A DNA stretch of 11,546 bases from an uncultured Eubacteriales bacterium (GCA_900547315.1 URGI01000057.1:1-11546); one strand, 5' to 3'. Shown: positions 1 to 7,009, numbered from the stretch's first letter. Numbers and translations are program-made. Notes: generated from the letters alone by a model not told the origin.

Positions 1-1
1 T

Positions 2-202
2 AAATGCGAATATCTCGGAGAGATATATAGTGTGGAAGCATCATCGAAAATTGTGAAGAACGGGACCGGCGGCGAAATGCTGATTGCGGAGCTGTCGCAA
101 AACAAAACAGCTCAAGTATTCTTCTGGACTGTTTTTGCAGTATGCATCATAGGTGCAGCACTGACAATTATAAAAGAAAGAAAAAATGTTGAAAACTTTT
201 GA
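2..202 (+). CDS. C-terminal end of a membrane-anchored protein of unknown function (5' end outside window)
   Basis: An open frame runs from the window edge to a TGA at 200-202, giving 66 residues with no start in the window, so this is the end of a longer gene. About 40 polar residues are followed by one hydrophobic helix (about residues 39-57, beginning VFFWTVFAVC) and a short charged tail KERKNVENF. This is the layout of a protein with an exterior domain, a C-terminal membrane anchor and a short cytoplasmic tail. There is no LPXTG sortase motif. The stretch 1-290 is clearly more AT-rich than the genes that follow. I do not recognise the family. The frame is supported by the clean helix and tail and by the absence of any competing gene on this stretch. 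Confidence 0.6.
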   Translation, partial: KCEYLGEIYSVEASSKIVKNGTGGEMLIAELSQNKTAQVFFWTVFAVCIIGAALTIIKERKNVENF

Positions 203-291
203 TAATATCTGCTGTAATTATGAAAAATCAGCGGATAAAGCGGTCTGTATTCAACCTGAGACGTAAAAATGTTAAAAAAGGAGAAAGCAGC

Positions 292-1179
292 ATGACAAGG
301 CTGATGCTTATAATAAATCCCGCGGCGGGGCGCGGCGGCTTCAGAAACGGGCTGGGCGACGCGCTCAATCTGCTCGACAAAGGCGGCTGCCGTACAACAC
401 TGTTCTTCACCTCCGGCCGCGGCGACGCGACGGAGTTTGCGGCGAAATACGGCGCGGATTTTGACATAGTCGGCTGCGTCGGCGGGGACGGGACGCTCAG
501 CGAAGTTCTGGCCGGACTGATGCGGCTTGAGAATCCGCCGAAGGTCGGCTATATCCCGATGGGCACGGCAAACGACGTCGCCACGACGCTCGGCCTGCCG
601 AAGAACGATACCGTCAGCGCCGCGCGGCGCATTCTCAACGGCGAGCCGCACCCATTCGACGTGGGCGGCTTTGGTTACGACAAGTACTTCGCGTACATTG
701 CGGCCTTCGGCGCGTTCACCGAGGTCAGCTACGCGACGCCGCAGAGCCAGAAAAAGCTGCTGGGGCATCTGGCCTACGTCCTTCAGGGCATGGCCGCGCT
801 GCCGAAGCTGGAGAGCTATAACACCCGCGTCGAGTACGACGATGGCGTATTCGAGGGGCGGCTCGTGTACGGCAGCATGTCGAATTCAACTTCGGTCGCG
901 GGCATAGTCCGCCTGCGCGAGGAGATGGTCTGCCTCGGCGACGGCGAGTCAGAGCTGGTGCTGGTGAAGGATCCGGGCAGCGTGGTCGGCTTCGGCGAGA
1001 TCGTGGACAGCGTGCTGAGCCAGCGCTTTGACAGCGACAAGCTGCTGATCCTGCACACGAAAAAGGCAAAATTCACGTTTGAAAAGCCCGTTGCGTGGAC
1101 GCGCGACGGCGAGGCCGGCGGCGAATACAGCGAGATCGAGCTGCGCAATTATAAAGCGCCTGTCGAGATGATATTCTGA
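292..1179 (+). CDS. YegS/BmrU/DagK-family lipid kinase (diacylglycerol kinase-like)
   Basis: The protein is 295 aa, normal for this family, which transfers phosphate from ATP to diacylglycerol or related lipids at the inner membrane face. The N-terminal catalytic domain shows the family signatures in order: NPAAGRGG (residues 9-16), the nucleotide-binding GGDGT (64-68) and GTANDVA (91-97). The C-terminal half has GAFTEVSY (140-147) and a DGE triplet (272-274), where the family has a catalytic acidic residue. The start is the ATG at 292, preceded by AAAGGAG at 277-283 with a 7-8 base gap. An in-frame TTG at 199 would add 31 lysine/arginine-rich residues before the NPAAG motif and lacks a ribosome site. 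The next gene begins 16 bases after the stop, so the two are probably cotranscribed. In Gram-positive bacteria such kinases recycle diacylglycerol from lipoteichoic acid synthesis. The exact substrate (DgkB-like or BmrU-like) cannot be read from the sequence. Confidence 0.9.
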   Translation: MTRLMLIINPAAGRGGFRNGLGDALNLLDKGGCRTTLFFTSGRGDATEFAAKYGADFDIVGCVGGDGTLSEVLAGLMRLENPPKVGYIPMGTANDVATTLGLPKNDTVSAARRILNGEPHPFDVGGFGYDKYFAYIAAFGAFTEVSYATPQSQKKLLGHLAYVLQGMAALPKLESYNTRVEYDDGVFEGRLVYGSMSNSTSVAGIVRLREEMVCLGDGESELVLVKDPGSVVGFGEIVDSVLSQRFDSDKLLILHTKKAKFTFEKPVAWTRDGEAGGEYSEIELRNYKAPVEMIF

Positions 1180-1195
1180 CGGGACGGAGATACAC

Positions 1196-1609
1196 ATGAA
1201 ACAACGGGGCTCTCTGCTCAAGGACATGAGCATATTGTTATTCTTTTCGGCGCTGGTGCGGACGTTTTTTGCATTCACTTGCCTGAACTTCTTCGCCTCG
1301 GCGATGAACCTGCGCCTGTTTGACGGCGCGCATATATGGCTGTACCGCGGCGCGGTAATCGCGGCGATACTCGGCGGCGTGCTGGAGCTGGTCGCAGGGT
1401 TCATGGGAGCGCTGTACTGCGAGGAGCCGCTGCTGGCGCACAGGTGCATCGCATGGGGTGCAGCGGCGCTGATACTCGGTCTGGCGGCGAACGTCATGCA
1501 GATCATCGTCGGCTACGGCGCGAGCGCTTATGTATGGCTGAGCGGCGTTGCCGTACCGGCAGTGTACATTCTCGGCGCGATAAGGCTCAAACGAACGGTA
1601 AAACAGTAA
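1196..1609 (+). CDS. Small four-helix integral membrane protein, unknown function
   Basis: The 137-aa product is almost all membrane: hydrophobic segments at about residues 10-36, 51-74, 81-105 and 111-130, with a short basic tail (RLKRTVKQ). The basic N-terminus and C-terminus suggest both ends are cytoplasmic. ATG at 1196 follows ACGGAGA at 1184-1190. The gene starts 16 bases after the lipid kinase stop and ends directly at the terminator, so it is the last gene of that unit. I recognise no domain or catalytic motif. Association with lipid phosphorylation is only inferred from position. The gene model itself is well supported by the ribosome site, hydrophobicity pattern and terminator. Confidence 0.75.
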   Translation: MKQRGSLLKDMSILLFFSALVRTFFAFTCLNFFASAMNLRLFDGAHIWLYRGAVIAAILGGVLELVAGFMGALYCEEPLLAHRCIAWGAAALILGLAANVMQIIVGYGASAYVWLSGVAVPAVYILGAIRLKRTVKQ

Positions 1610-1642
1610 AAACAGCTATGGGAATTTCCCATAGCTGTTTTT
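1608..1642. terminator. Bidirectional intrinsic terminator between convergent units
   Basis: A perfect 16-bp stem (1608-1623 with 1627-1642) encloses a 3-base loop. The outer A/T pairs give a T-run on both strands. It begins within the stop codon of the small membrane protein and lies 15 bases beyond the tctA stop, so it can end transcription from both sides. Confidence 0.92.
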
Positions 1643-1656
1643 TATAAATATCGTGA

Positions 1657-3171
1657 TTACTCTTCGAGCACTTCGCCGCCGGAGACCTTCTTCTCGAACT
1701 TTGCCATGAATATCGGGGAGAAGATACCGATGATGCTCAGGATGATGAGAACCCAGCTCACGGGAGACGCGAACAGGCAGCCGAGGTCGCCGCCGCTGAC
1801 TCGCAGCGCGCCGCGCAGGCCCTTTTCGCTTATCGGGCCGAGTATCAGCGCCAGAACAACCGCCGCCGTGTTGAGGTCAAATTTGCGCATCAGGTAGCCC
1901 AGAGCGCCGAAGATGAGCATGACGACGACGTCGCTGAGGTTCTTGTGAATTGCGTAAGAACCGACGAAGCACAGCACCGTGACGCATGGAATTAGGATAG
2001 CGTCGGACAGGCGGGAGATCTGCGCGAAGCCGCGGCAGCCGAGAGTACCGATGGCGAGCATGAAGAACTGCACGAGCACGAAGCCTGCGAAGAAGGTGTA
2101 GGTCATCGCGGCGTGCTTGGTGAACAGCTCCGGTCCCGGAGCCAGTCCCTGAATGACGAGGCCGCCCATCAGAACCGCGGTGACGGATTCGCCGGGGATG
2201 CCGAGGGTCAGCATCGGGATCAGGGAGCCGCCGGTGACGGCGTTGTTCGCGGCCTCGGAGCCGCAGACGCCTTCAATCGCGCCGTGGCCGAAGTCTTCCT
2301 TATGCTTGGAGAACTGCTTGGCGTTGTTGTAGCCCATGAAGCAGGCGATAGACGCGCCGGCACCGGGCAGGATGCCGATGATGTTGCCGATGATCCAGGA
2401 GCGGATAACGGTCGGCCAGAGCATCTTTTTCTCGGCCTTCGTGAGGGCGATTTTGTCGGAGAATTTCTTTGCCTTCTCGCGCTCAACGATCTTTTTCTCG
2501 GCGAGAATGAAGACCTGAGACATCGAGAACAGACCGATCAGCGCGCAGGTGACGTTGATGCCTTCTGCGAGGAACGCCTGTCCGAACATGAAGCGCTGAG
2601 TGCCGTCGATGGGGTCAAGGCCGATGCAGGAGACCAGCAGGCCGAGCGCGCCGGACATCAGTCCCTTTACGATGCTCTTGCTGGAGACACCGGCGATGAT
2701 GGTCAGGCCGAAGATGCCGAGCCAGAACTTTTCGGCGGACATGAACTTCAGCGCGAGCTGCGCCAGTGCGGGAGCGAAGAAGTACAGGGAGATGCAGCTG
2801 AGCAGGCCGCCCCAGAAGGAGCTCCAGCAGGCCGTGGCCAGCGCCTTACCTGCTTGTCCGTTCAGCGTCATCTGATAGCCCTCGATAGCCGTCGCCGCGG
2901 AGGCGGGGGTGCCGGGGGTGTGGATAAGTATCGCGGAGATGGAGCCGCCGAAGATAGCGCCGCAATAAATTGCGCCGAGGACTATAAGTCCGGTGTCGGT
3001 CGGCATGGTGAAGGTCAGCGGCAGCATCAGCGCGACGCCCATTGCCGCCGAAAGGCCGGGCAGGCAGCCGATGACGATACCGAGCGTAACGCCGCCGACC
3101 ATTGCCAGCAGGTTGAGCCATGTCAGAGCGTGGATAAAGCCCTGACCCATTTGCTGTAAGGTTTCAAGCAT
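1657..3171 (-). CDS. tctA: Tripartite tricarboxylate transporter large permease, TctA
   Basis: This 504-aa protein has the usual TctA length and a strongly hydrophobic, many-helix profile. It is the large channel subunit of a secondary (ion gradient driven) carboxylate uptake system. Family signatures are visible: GCLPGLSAAMG near residues 35-45 and a matching GILPGAGAS near 266-274, the two halves of the internal repeat; HTPGTPAS (84-91); GSEAANNAVTGGSLIP (304-319); and LGIPGES (323-329). ATG at 3171 follows a strong AAGGAGGG (3181-3188). It starts 14 bases after the tctB stop, so the two permease genes are closely coupled. It is the last gene of the tctC-tctB-tctA unit and ends before the terminator at 1608-1642. 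The substrate is not given by the sequence: family members take citrate, other di- and tricarboxylates, aromatic acids and more. Confidence 0.95.
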   Translation of the reverse strand: MLETLQQMGQGFIHALTWLNLLAMVGGVTLGIVIGCLPGLSAAMGVALMLPLTFTMPTDTGLIVLGAIYCGAIFGGSISAILIHTPGTPASAATAIEGYQMTLNGQAGKALATACWSSFWGGLLSCISLYFFAPALAQLALKFMSAEKFWLGIFGLTIIAGVSSKSIVKGLMSGALGLLVSCIGLDPIDGTQRFMFGQAFLAEGINVTCALIGLFSMSQVFILAEKKIVEREKAKKFSDKIALTKAEKKMLWPTVIRSWIIGNIIGILPGAGASIACFMGYNNAKQFSKHKEDFGHGAIEGVCGSEAANNAVTGGSLIPMLTLGIPGESVTAVLMGGLVIQGLAPGPELFTKHAAMTYTFFAGFVLVQFFMLAIGTLGCRGFAQISRLSDAILIPCVTVLCFVGSYAIHKNLSDVVVMLIFGALGYLMRKFDLNTAAVVLALILGPISEKGLRGALRVSGGDLGCLFASPVSWVLIILSIIGIFSPIFMAKFEKKVSGGEVLEE

Positions 3172-3185
3172 GATTTATACCCTCC

Positions 3186-3635
3186 TTAAAACAGCAGCCC
3201 GGAGGGCAGCTTGACGCCGAGAAACTTCACAAATGCGAAGTAGATCAGCAGATTCATTACCAGAACGGAGATAAACGCCGGAACTATGTGTACCTTGAGA
3301 TACAGCAGCGACGCAAACATGAATATGATAGTCGCGGAGAAAAAGCCGAGGTACTTTATCATCAGGAAGTACACGAGCGTCAGGACTATCGAGATGATGA
3401 ACTGCACCGGCTTGAAGCCCGCGAACACCTCATCCGCGCCGCTCTCCACGCCGAATTTGCGCGCATTGATTATCATCTGAACAAGATAGAGCGTTGTAAG
3501 GGCGAAGAGCAGGGCGATGGTAAACATCGGGTAGGTCTTGCTCTCCTCCGTCAGCTTATAGCTGTAAGCGTAGAAGAACGCGCACACGGCGTACATGAAC
3601 ACGACAACGCCTATATCGGTTTTCTTCATTTTCAA
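3186..3635 (-). CDS. tctB: Tripartite tricarboxylate transporter small permease, TctB
   Basis: The 149-aa product is very hydrophobic, with segments at about residues 7-26, 36-56, 77-93, 97-114 and 117-138, matching the poorly conserved small subunit TctB. Sequence motifs are weak in this family, so the call depends on size, topology and position between tctC and tctA. The start is uncertain by two codons. TTG at 3633-3635 sits 8 bases after AGGAGGG (3644-3650), an ideal gap, while the ATG at 3627-3629 sits 14 bases away. I prefer the TTG. A 122-base gap containing a hairpin separates it from tctC. Confidence 0.88.
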   Translation of the reverse strand: MKMKKTDIGVVVFMYAVCAFFYAYSYKLTEESKTYPMFTIALLFALTTLYLVQMIINARKFGVESGADEVFAGFKPVQFIISIVLTLVYFLMIKYLGFFSATIIFMFASLLYLKVHIVPAFISVLVMNLLIYFAFVKFLGVKLPSGLLF

Positions 3636-3668
3636 GGGACGATCCCTCCTATAAATCTTTAATCGCTT

Positions 3669-3700
3669 GTGCAGGAGAGCTCATCTGAACTCCCCTGCAC
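3669..3700 (-). promoter_or_regulatory. Intercistronic stem-loop between tctC and tctB
   Basis: In the leftward transcript, 3690-3700 pairs with 3669-3679 to make an 11-bp GC-rich stem (core GTGCAGG/CCTGCAC, one G-U wobble) around a 10-base loop. No T-run follows on the - strand, so it is not a typical terminator. Hairpins in this position often protect the 3' end of an upstream binding-protein message or let only part of transcription continue. That role is inferred. Confidence 0.65.
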
Positions 3701-3757
3701 GGAACATGGACAACTCAATGTCCGGCAGTTTTGAAGCGAACCTCAAAACAGAAGATT

Positions 3758-4777
3758 TTATTCGTACCAGAAGCCGGTGGACAGACCCTCGGTAAAGGCC
3801 TGCTGCTCTTCAATCAGAGCTGCGGTAGCTTCTGCATCCTTATAATCGGTGACGAATTCGGAAGCTGCTGCGAGGTAGTCGGGGTCTTCCATGGTCTGCT
3901 TGAACGCGTTCTCGTAGAACTTGATGACCTCTTCGCTCACGCCCGCGGGAGCAACGATGCAGCGGGAGGAGCCGAGCCACTTGTCATAGTAACCCTTCTC
4001 GCCCAGAGTCGGGACGTCGGGGTACTCAGCCAGACGCTCTTCGGAGAACACTGCGAGGACTTTGACGTCGGTACGGCCGGCGATATCAGCGGCCTTTACG
4101 ACGCACCAGTCAGCCTCGCCGCCAAGCAGAGAGACGAGCTCGTCATTGGTGTTGCCCTGAGGAAGATCGGTGTACTTGAAGCCGGCGGAGTTGGCGAAAG
4201 CCTGAGCGCCGATGTGGTTGGAAGCCTGAGCGCCGTTGGTGGAAGCGACGGTGTTGTTCTCCTTCGCGTATGCGACAAGACCGTCGATGTCCTCGAAGCG
4301 GGTCTCGTCAGCGCGGACTATAACGAGAGAAGTCTCGGTGACATGGTTGCAGATCGCGGCAAAGTCGGTGGTGGTGTAGGTGCCGAGACCCTTGACGATG
4401 GAGCTGTTGAAGTTGGGCAGGTTCATGAAGCCGATTGTCATGCCGTCGGGATCAGCCGCTGCGAGCTGGGACCAGCCGAGGGAGCCGGAGCCGCCGTCAA
4501 CGTTCTCGATGACGATGGTCTGGCCGACGTACTTCTCGGCATACTTTGCGAGAATACGTGCGGTGACGTCGGTGCCGTTGCCGGCCTTGTAGGAGACTAT
4601 CATGGTCACGGGGCCGTCGGGAGCCCAGCCGGTGGTTTCGGCAGAGGAGCCGTCTCCGGCAGAGGGAGCCTCGGTCGCGTCTGCAGAGGGAGCCGCGGGA
4701 GTTGCCGCGTTGCTGCCGCAGGCGCACAGCGCGAACACCATGCACAGAGCAAGAATCAGTGCAAGATACTTTTTCAT
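3758..4777 (-). CDS. tctC: Tripartite tricarboxylate transporter substrate-binding lipoprotein, TctC (Bug family)
   Basis: The product (339 aa) begins with a lipoprotein signal: MKK, a hydrophobic stretch, then lipobox L17-C18-A19-C20, so it should be lipid-anchored outside the membrane. Residues 22-50 form an Ala/Ser/Pro/Glu-rich linker. The mature domain shows Bug-family features: AGNGTDVTARILA (65-77), where the family has GGxxD near the ligand carboxylate, VGQTIVIENVDGGSGSLG (84-101), and YPDVPTLGEKGY (252-263). It captures the carboxylate ligand and delivers it to TctB/TctA. ATG at 4777 has an AAGGAGG ribosome site about 9 bases upstream. It is first in its operon, as is common for binding proteins made in excess. 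No tctDE-type two-component regulator is adjacent. The ligand cannot be deduced. Confidence 0.94.
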   Translation of the reverse strand: MKKYLALILALCMVFALCACGSNAATPAAPSADATEAPSAGDGSSAETTGWAPDGPVTMIVSYKAGNGTDVTARILAKYAEKYVGQTIVIENVDGGSGSLGWSQLAAADPDGMTIGFMNLPNFNSSIVKGLGTYTTTDFAAICNHVTETSLVIVRADETRFEDIDGLVAYAKENNTVASTNGAQASNHIGAQAFANSAGFKYTDLPQGNTNDELVSLLGGEADWCVVKAADIAGRTDVKVLAVFSEERLAEYPDVPTLGEKGYYDKWLGSSRCIVAPAGVSEEVIKFYENAFKQTMEDPDYLAAASEFVTDYKDAEATAALIEEQQAFTEGLSTGFWYE

Positions 4778-4827
4778 TTTTGTTTTCCTCCTTTTGAAAT
4801 TGGCAATCTATACAAGAAAGCATGTGC

Positions 4828-4857
4828 ATATTACCACCGTGCTCACAGATCGTTCAA
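4828..4857 (-). promoter_or_regulatory. Candidate sigma-A promoter for tctCBA
   Basis: On the - strand, TTGAAC (4852-4857) and TAATAT (4828-4833) are separated by 18 bases, each matching 4 of 6 consensus positions. Transcription would start near 4821, leaving a leader of about 44 bases before the tctC ATG. The match is moderate; it is the best pair I see in this gap. Confidence 0.4.
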
Positions 4858-4894
4858 TACTTATCAATGCTTCTTGGCGAGCGCTTTACAAAGT

Positions 4895-4962
4895 GCCGGA
4901 AAAATTTAACGCCGCCTTTACGCCGTCATATGACGTCGGTTTCCGGCATATACTTTCCGGAA
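4895..4962. repeat. Nested inverted repeats upstream of the M14 peptidase
   Basis: GCCGGAAA (4895-4902) is matched by TTTCCGGC (4940-4947), enclosing a perfect 12-bp palindrome CGTCATATGACG (4924-4935); a further TTCCGGAA palindrome lies at 4955-4962. They overlap the proposed promoter of the peptidase and could be operator sites, or an RNA hairpin if transcription enters from upstream. Confidence 0.45.
4926..4954 (+). promoter_or_regulatory. Candidate sporulation sigma-E-type promoter for the M14 peptidase
   Basis: TCATATG (4926-4932) and CATATACT (4947-4954) are separated by 14 bases. Against the known Bacillus sigma-E pattern (KMATATT, about 14 bases, CATACAHT) this is 6 of 7 and 7 of 8. 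A start near 4961 would leave a leader of about 18 bases holding only the ribosome site. A sigma-A reading (TATACT at 4949-4954) lacks a good -35. Assignment to sigma-E is inferred. Confidence 0.5.
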
Positions 4963-4978
4963 GACAGGGGGGAAAGCT

Positions 4979-6250
4979 ATGAGAATATTAAAATACGGCA
5001 GTATCGGGCCGTCAGTGCAGCTTCTGCAGCTGGGGCTGAACCGCGCGGGCTATGGGCCGCTGGAGACGGACGGAATATTCGGCACCGCGACGATGCAGGC
5101 CGTCACGCGGTTTCAGCAGGCAAACGGACTTCAGACGGACGGGATCGTCGGCAGCCGGACGCACCGCGCGCTGCTGCCGTGGTACACGGGCTATATCCTG
5201 CACACCGCGCGCTCCGGCGACACGCTTGAGAGCATCGCCGCGATGCACTCTGCGTCGCCTGCGGCGATCGCGCTCGCAAATCCCGGCGTGCAGACGCCGC
5301 AGCCGGGGACTCAGCTTGTCGTGCCCTTGCCGTTCGACGTCGTGCCGACGGATATAAGATACAGCGCCGCGCTGGTGGGATACTGCGTGCGCGGCCTTGC
5401 GGCGCGGTATCCGTTCATAGCGACGGGCGAGATCGGCCGCAGCGTCATGGGCAGGCCGCTGTGGAGCCTGAAGCTCGGCCGCGGCGATAATCGCGTATTA
5501 TATAACGCCTCGCATCACGCAAACGAGTGGCTGACGACGCCGGTTCTGCTGAAATTTGCCGAGCAGCTGGCCGCGGCCTACGCAAACGCCGGTGAAATTT
5601 TCGGCCGCAGCGCGGCGGAGATACTGAGCTATGCTTCCATATATATTATCCCCGCCGTGAATCCGGACGGCATCGACCTCGTCACCGGAGAGCTGGCGCA
5701 GGGCGAGTATTTCAATTATGCGCGGAGCATCGCGCTCAGGTACCCGCAGTTTCCGTTCCCGTCGGGCTGGAAAGCGAATATCCGCGGCGTTGACCTGAAC
5801 CTCCAGTACCCCGCCGGATGGGAAAACGCAAAGGCGATAAAGTTTGCGCAGGGCGTCACGTCTCCGGCACCGGCGGACTATGTCGGCTCCGCGCCGCTCA
5901 CGGCTCCGGAGAGCCGCGCGATGTACGACTACACGCTCGCGCTCGACCCGTCGCTCACGCTGTCGTATCACAGTCAGGGGCGCGTGATATACTGGCGCTT
6001 CCTGGACTATGAACCCGCGAATTCCCGCGCGATAGCGGAGCTTTTCGCTTCGGTCTCCGGTTATGCCGTCGAGGAGACGCCGTACGCATCGGGCTTTGCG
6101 GGATATAAGGACTGGTTCATTCAGGACTATGACCGGCCTGGCTATACGATAGAGGTGGGCGAGGGCGTGAACCCGCTGCCCCTCGGCGATTTTCCCGCGA
6201 TATACCGCGACAATGTCGGGATACTCACCTACGGCGCGCTCGTCACATAA
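4979..6250 (+). CDS. M14-family peptidoglycan endopeptidase with PG-binding and LysM-like N-terminal domains (gamma-D-Glu-meso-DAP peptidase type)
   Basis: The 423-aa protein has three parts. Residues 5-66 are a peptidoglycan-binding type 1 domain (GxxGPSVQLLQ, then TDGIFGTATMQAV and a second DGIVG). Residues 72-117 resemble a LysM unit (YILHTARSGDTLESIA, then NPGVQTPQPGTQLVVP). Residues 125-423 are an M14 zinc carboxypeptidase fold. The zinc ligands are H180 and E183 (HHANEW) with H331 (SYHSQG). Substrate-binding R269 and N274 lie in RGVDLNLQYP, and catalytic E392 lies in TIEVGEG. All key residues are present. This architecture matches Bacillus endopeptidase I, which cuts the gamma-D-Glu-diaminopimelate bond of cell-wall peptides. 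There is no signal peptide: the protein starts directly in the wall-binding domain, as in the sporulation enzyme. ATG 4979 follows AGGGGGG (4966-4972). It is probably a single-gene unit, as plsY has its own promoter. Confidence 0.9.
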   Translation: MRILKYGSIGPSVQLLQLGLNRAGYGPLETDGIFGTATMQAVTRFQQANGLQTDGIVGSRTHRALLPWYTGYILHTARSGDTLESIAAMHSASPAAIALANPGVQTPQPGTQLVVPLPFDVVPTDIRYSAALVGYCVRGLAARYPFIATGEIGRSVMGRPLWSLKLGRGDNRVLYNASHHANEWLTTPVLLKFAEQLAAAYANAGEIFGRSAAEILSYASIYIIPAVNPDGIDLVTGELAQGEYFNYARSIALRYPQFPFPSGWKANIRGVDLNLQYPAGWENAKAIKFAQGVTSPAPADYVGSAPLTAPESRAMYDYTLALDPSLTLSYHSQGRVIYWRFLDYEPANSRAIAELFASVSGYAVEETPYASGFAGYKDWFIQDYDRPGYTIEVGEGVNPLPLGDFPAIYRDNVGILTYGALVT

Positions 6251-6271
6251 AAATTAAAATTTTTAAACTAC

Positions 6272-6300
6272 TGTACACAGGGAAAATTTCCTGCTATAAT
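6272..6300 (+). promoter_or_regulatory. plsY promoter with extended -10
   Basis: TGTACA (6272-6277), a 17-base spacer and a perfect TATAAT (6295-6300) preceded by TGC, i.e. an extended TGnTATAAT. The AT-rich tract 6249-6267 just upstream could act as an UP element. The spacer contains a GGAAAATTTCC palindrome (6281-6291) that could be an operator. Transcription should begin near 6307. Confidence 0.75.
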
Positions 6301-6337
6301 GTTTTATACTTTTCCGATAAAGAGGAGGTCATTCTCT

Positions 6338-6958
6338 TTGACTGTCATCCGCTACATTCTCGTCATCCTGCTCAGCTATGTTCTGGGCTGCTCAAACATG
6401 GCGCTGTACCTGTCCAAACTGCGCGGCGTTGACATGCGCAAGGGAGGTTCAGGAAATCTCGGCGCGTCGAACGCAATGATACTCATGGGCTGGAAGGCCG
6501 GCATCATCGTCGCCGTGCACGATATCGGCAAGGCGGTCGTTGCGGTCGTGCTGGCGAAGCACTTCTGCCCCGGCCTGCCGCTCATCGGCGCCGCGGCGGG
6601 CGTCGCCTGCGTGCTGGGGCACATGTTCCCGTTCTATCTGCGCTTCCGCGGCGGAAAGGGGCTTGCGTCCTATCTCGGCATGACCATCGCGCTCAACTGG
6701 AAATTCGCGCTCATAGTGCTCGCCGTCGTGGCAATCGTGACGCTCATCACGGACTATATTGTCGTCGGCACCGTGACCACCGTTATCCTCGTGCCGACCT
6801 ATTTCGGCATCACGGCGGGGAGCGTGCTGCTCGCGTCCATCCTTTGCGTGGCGACGGTCGCGATAATCATAAAGCATAAGGAGAATTACGTCCGCATCTT
6901 CAACGGCACCGAGATCGGCCTGCGCCGCGCCAACCGCGGCGACGACAGGGTGAAATAG
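6338..6958 (+). CDS. plsY: Acyl-phosphate:glycerol-3-phosphate acyltransferase, PlsY-like
   Basis: This integral membrane enzyme moves an acyl group from acyl-phosphate to glycerol-3-phosphate, the first step of phospholipid synthesis in most Gram-positive bacteria. With the TTG start it is 206 aa, the usual PlsY size. Motif 1 is GGSGNLGASN (36-45), motif 2 is GHMFPFYLRFRGGKGLAS (94-111), and motif 3 is HKENYVRIFNGTE (180-192). Hydrophobic segments lie near 4-25, 54-73, 80-99, 113-138 and 141-178. Motif 1 departs from the usual TNxxR ending: SNAMI replaces it, so the arginine is missing, suggesting a divergent clostridial subgroup or second paralog. The TTG at 6338 lies 8 bases after AGGAGGT (6323-6329). 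An in-frame ATG at 6299 overlaps the -10 box and cannot be the start from this promoter. The gene ends before the terminator at 6976-7009. Confidence 0.9.
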   Translation: MTVIRYILVILLSYVLGCSNMALYLSKLRGVDMRKGGSGNLGASNAMILMGWKAGIIVAVHDIGKAVVAVVLAKHFCPGLPLIGAAAGVACVLGHMFPFYLRFRGGKGLASYLGMTIALNWKFALIVLAVVAIVTLITDYIVVGTVTTVILVPTYFGITAGSVLLASILCVATVAIIIKHKENYVRIFNGTEIGLRRANRGDDRVK

Positions 6959-6975
6959 CCCCGCATAAAAGTATA

Positions 6976-7009
6976 AAAAAGGACTGTATCTTGCGATACA
7001 GTCCTTTTT
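6976..7009. terminator. Bidirectional intrinsic terminator between plsY and asnS
   Basis: A perfect 15-bp stem (6976-6990 with 6995-7009) has a TTGC loop, with an A-run on the left and a T-run on the right. It lies 17 bases past the plsY stop and 12 bases past the asnS stop, serving both convergent genes. Confidence 0.93.

Noticed and set aside
2113..3159. 348-codon + strand frame opposite tctA
   Set aside because: Antisense shadow with a composition (Asp/Gly/Arg/Ala-rich, no hydrophobic core) produced by reading tctA backwards.
3669..3700. Intrinsic terminator after tctC
   Set aside because: No T-run follows the stem on the transcribed strand, and tctB and tctA downstream have strong ribosome sites and complete the same system.
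4861..4900. Catabolite-responsive (cre) site upstream of tctC
   Set aside because: The best candidate around AAAGCGCTCG needs a one-base shift in spacing and misses a core base, so it is not convincing.
3731..4909. 392-codon + strand frame opposite tctC
   Set aside because: Antisense shadow of the well-supported TctC lipoprotein, with no start signal or family match.
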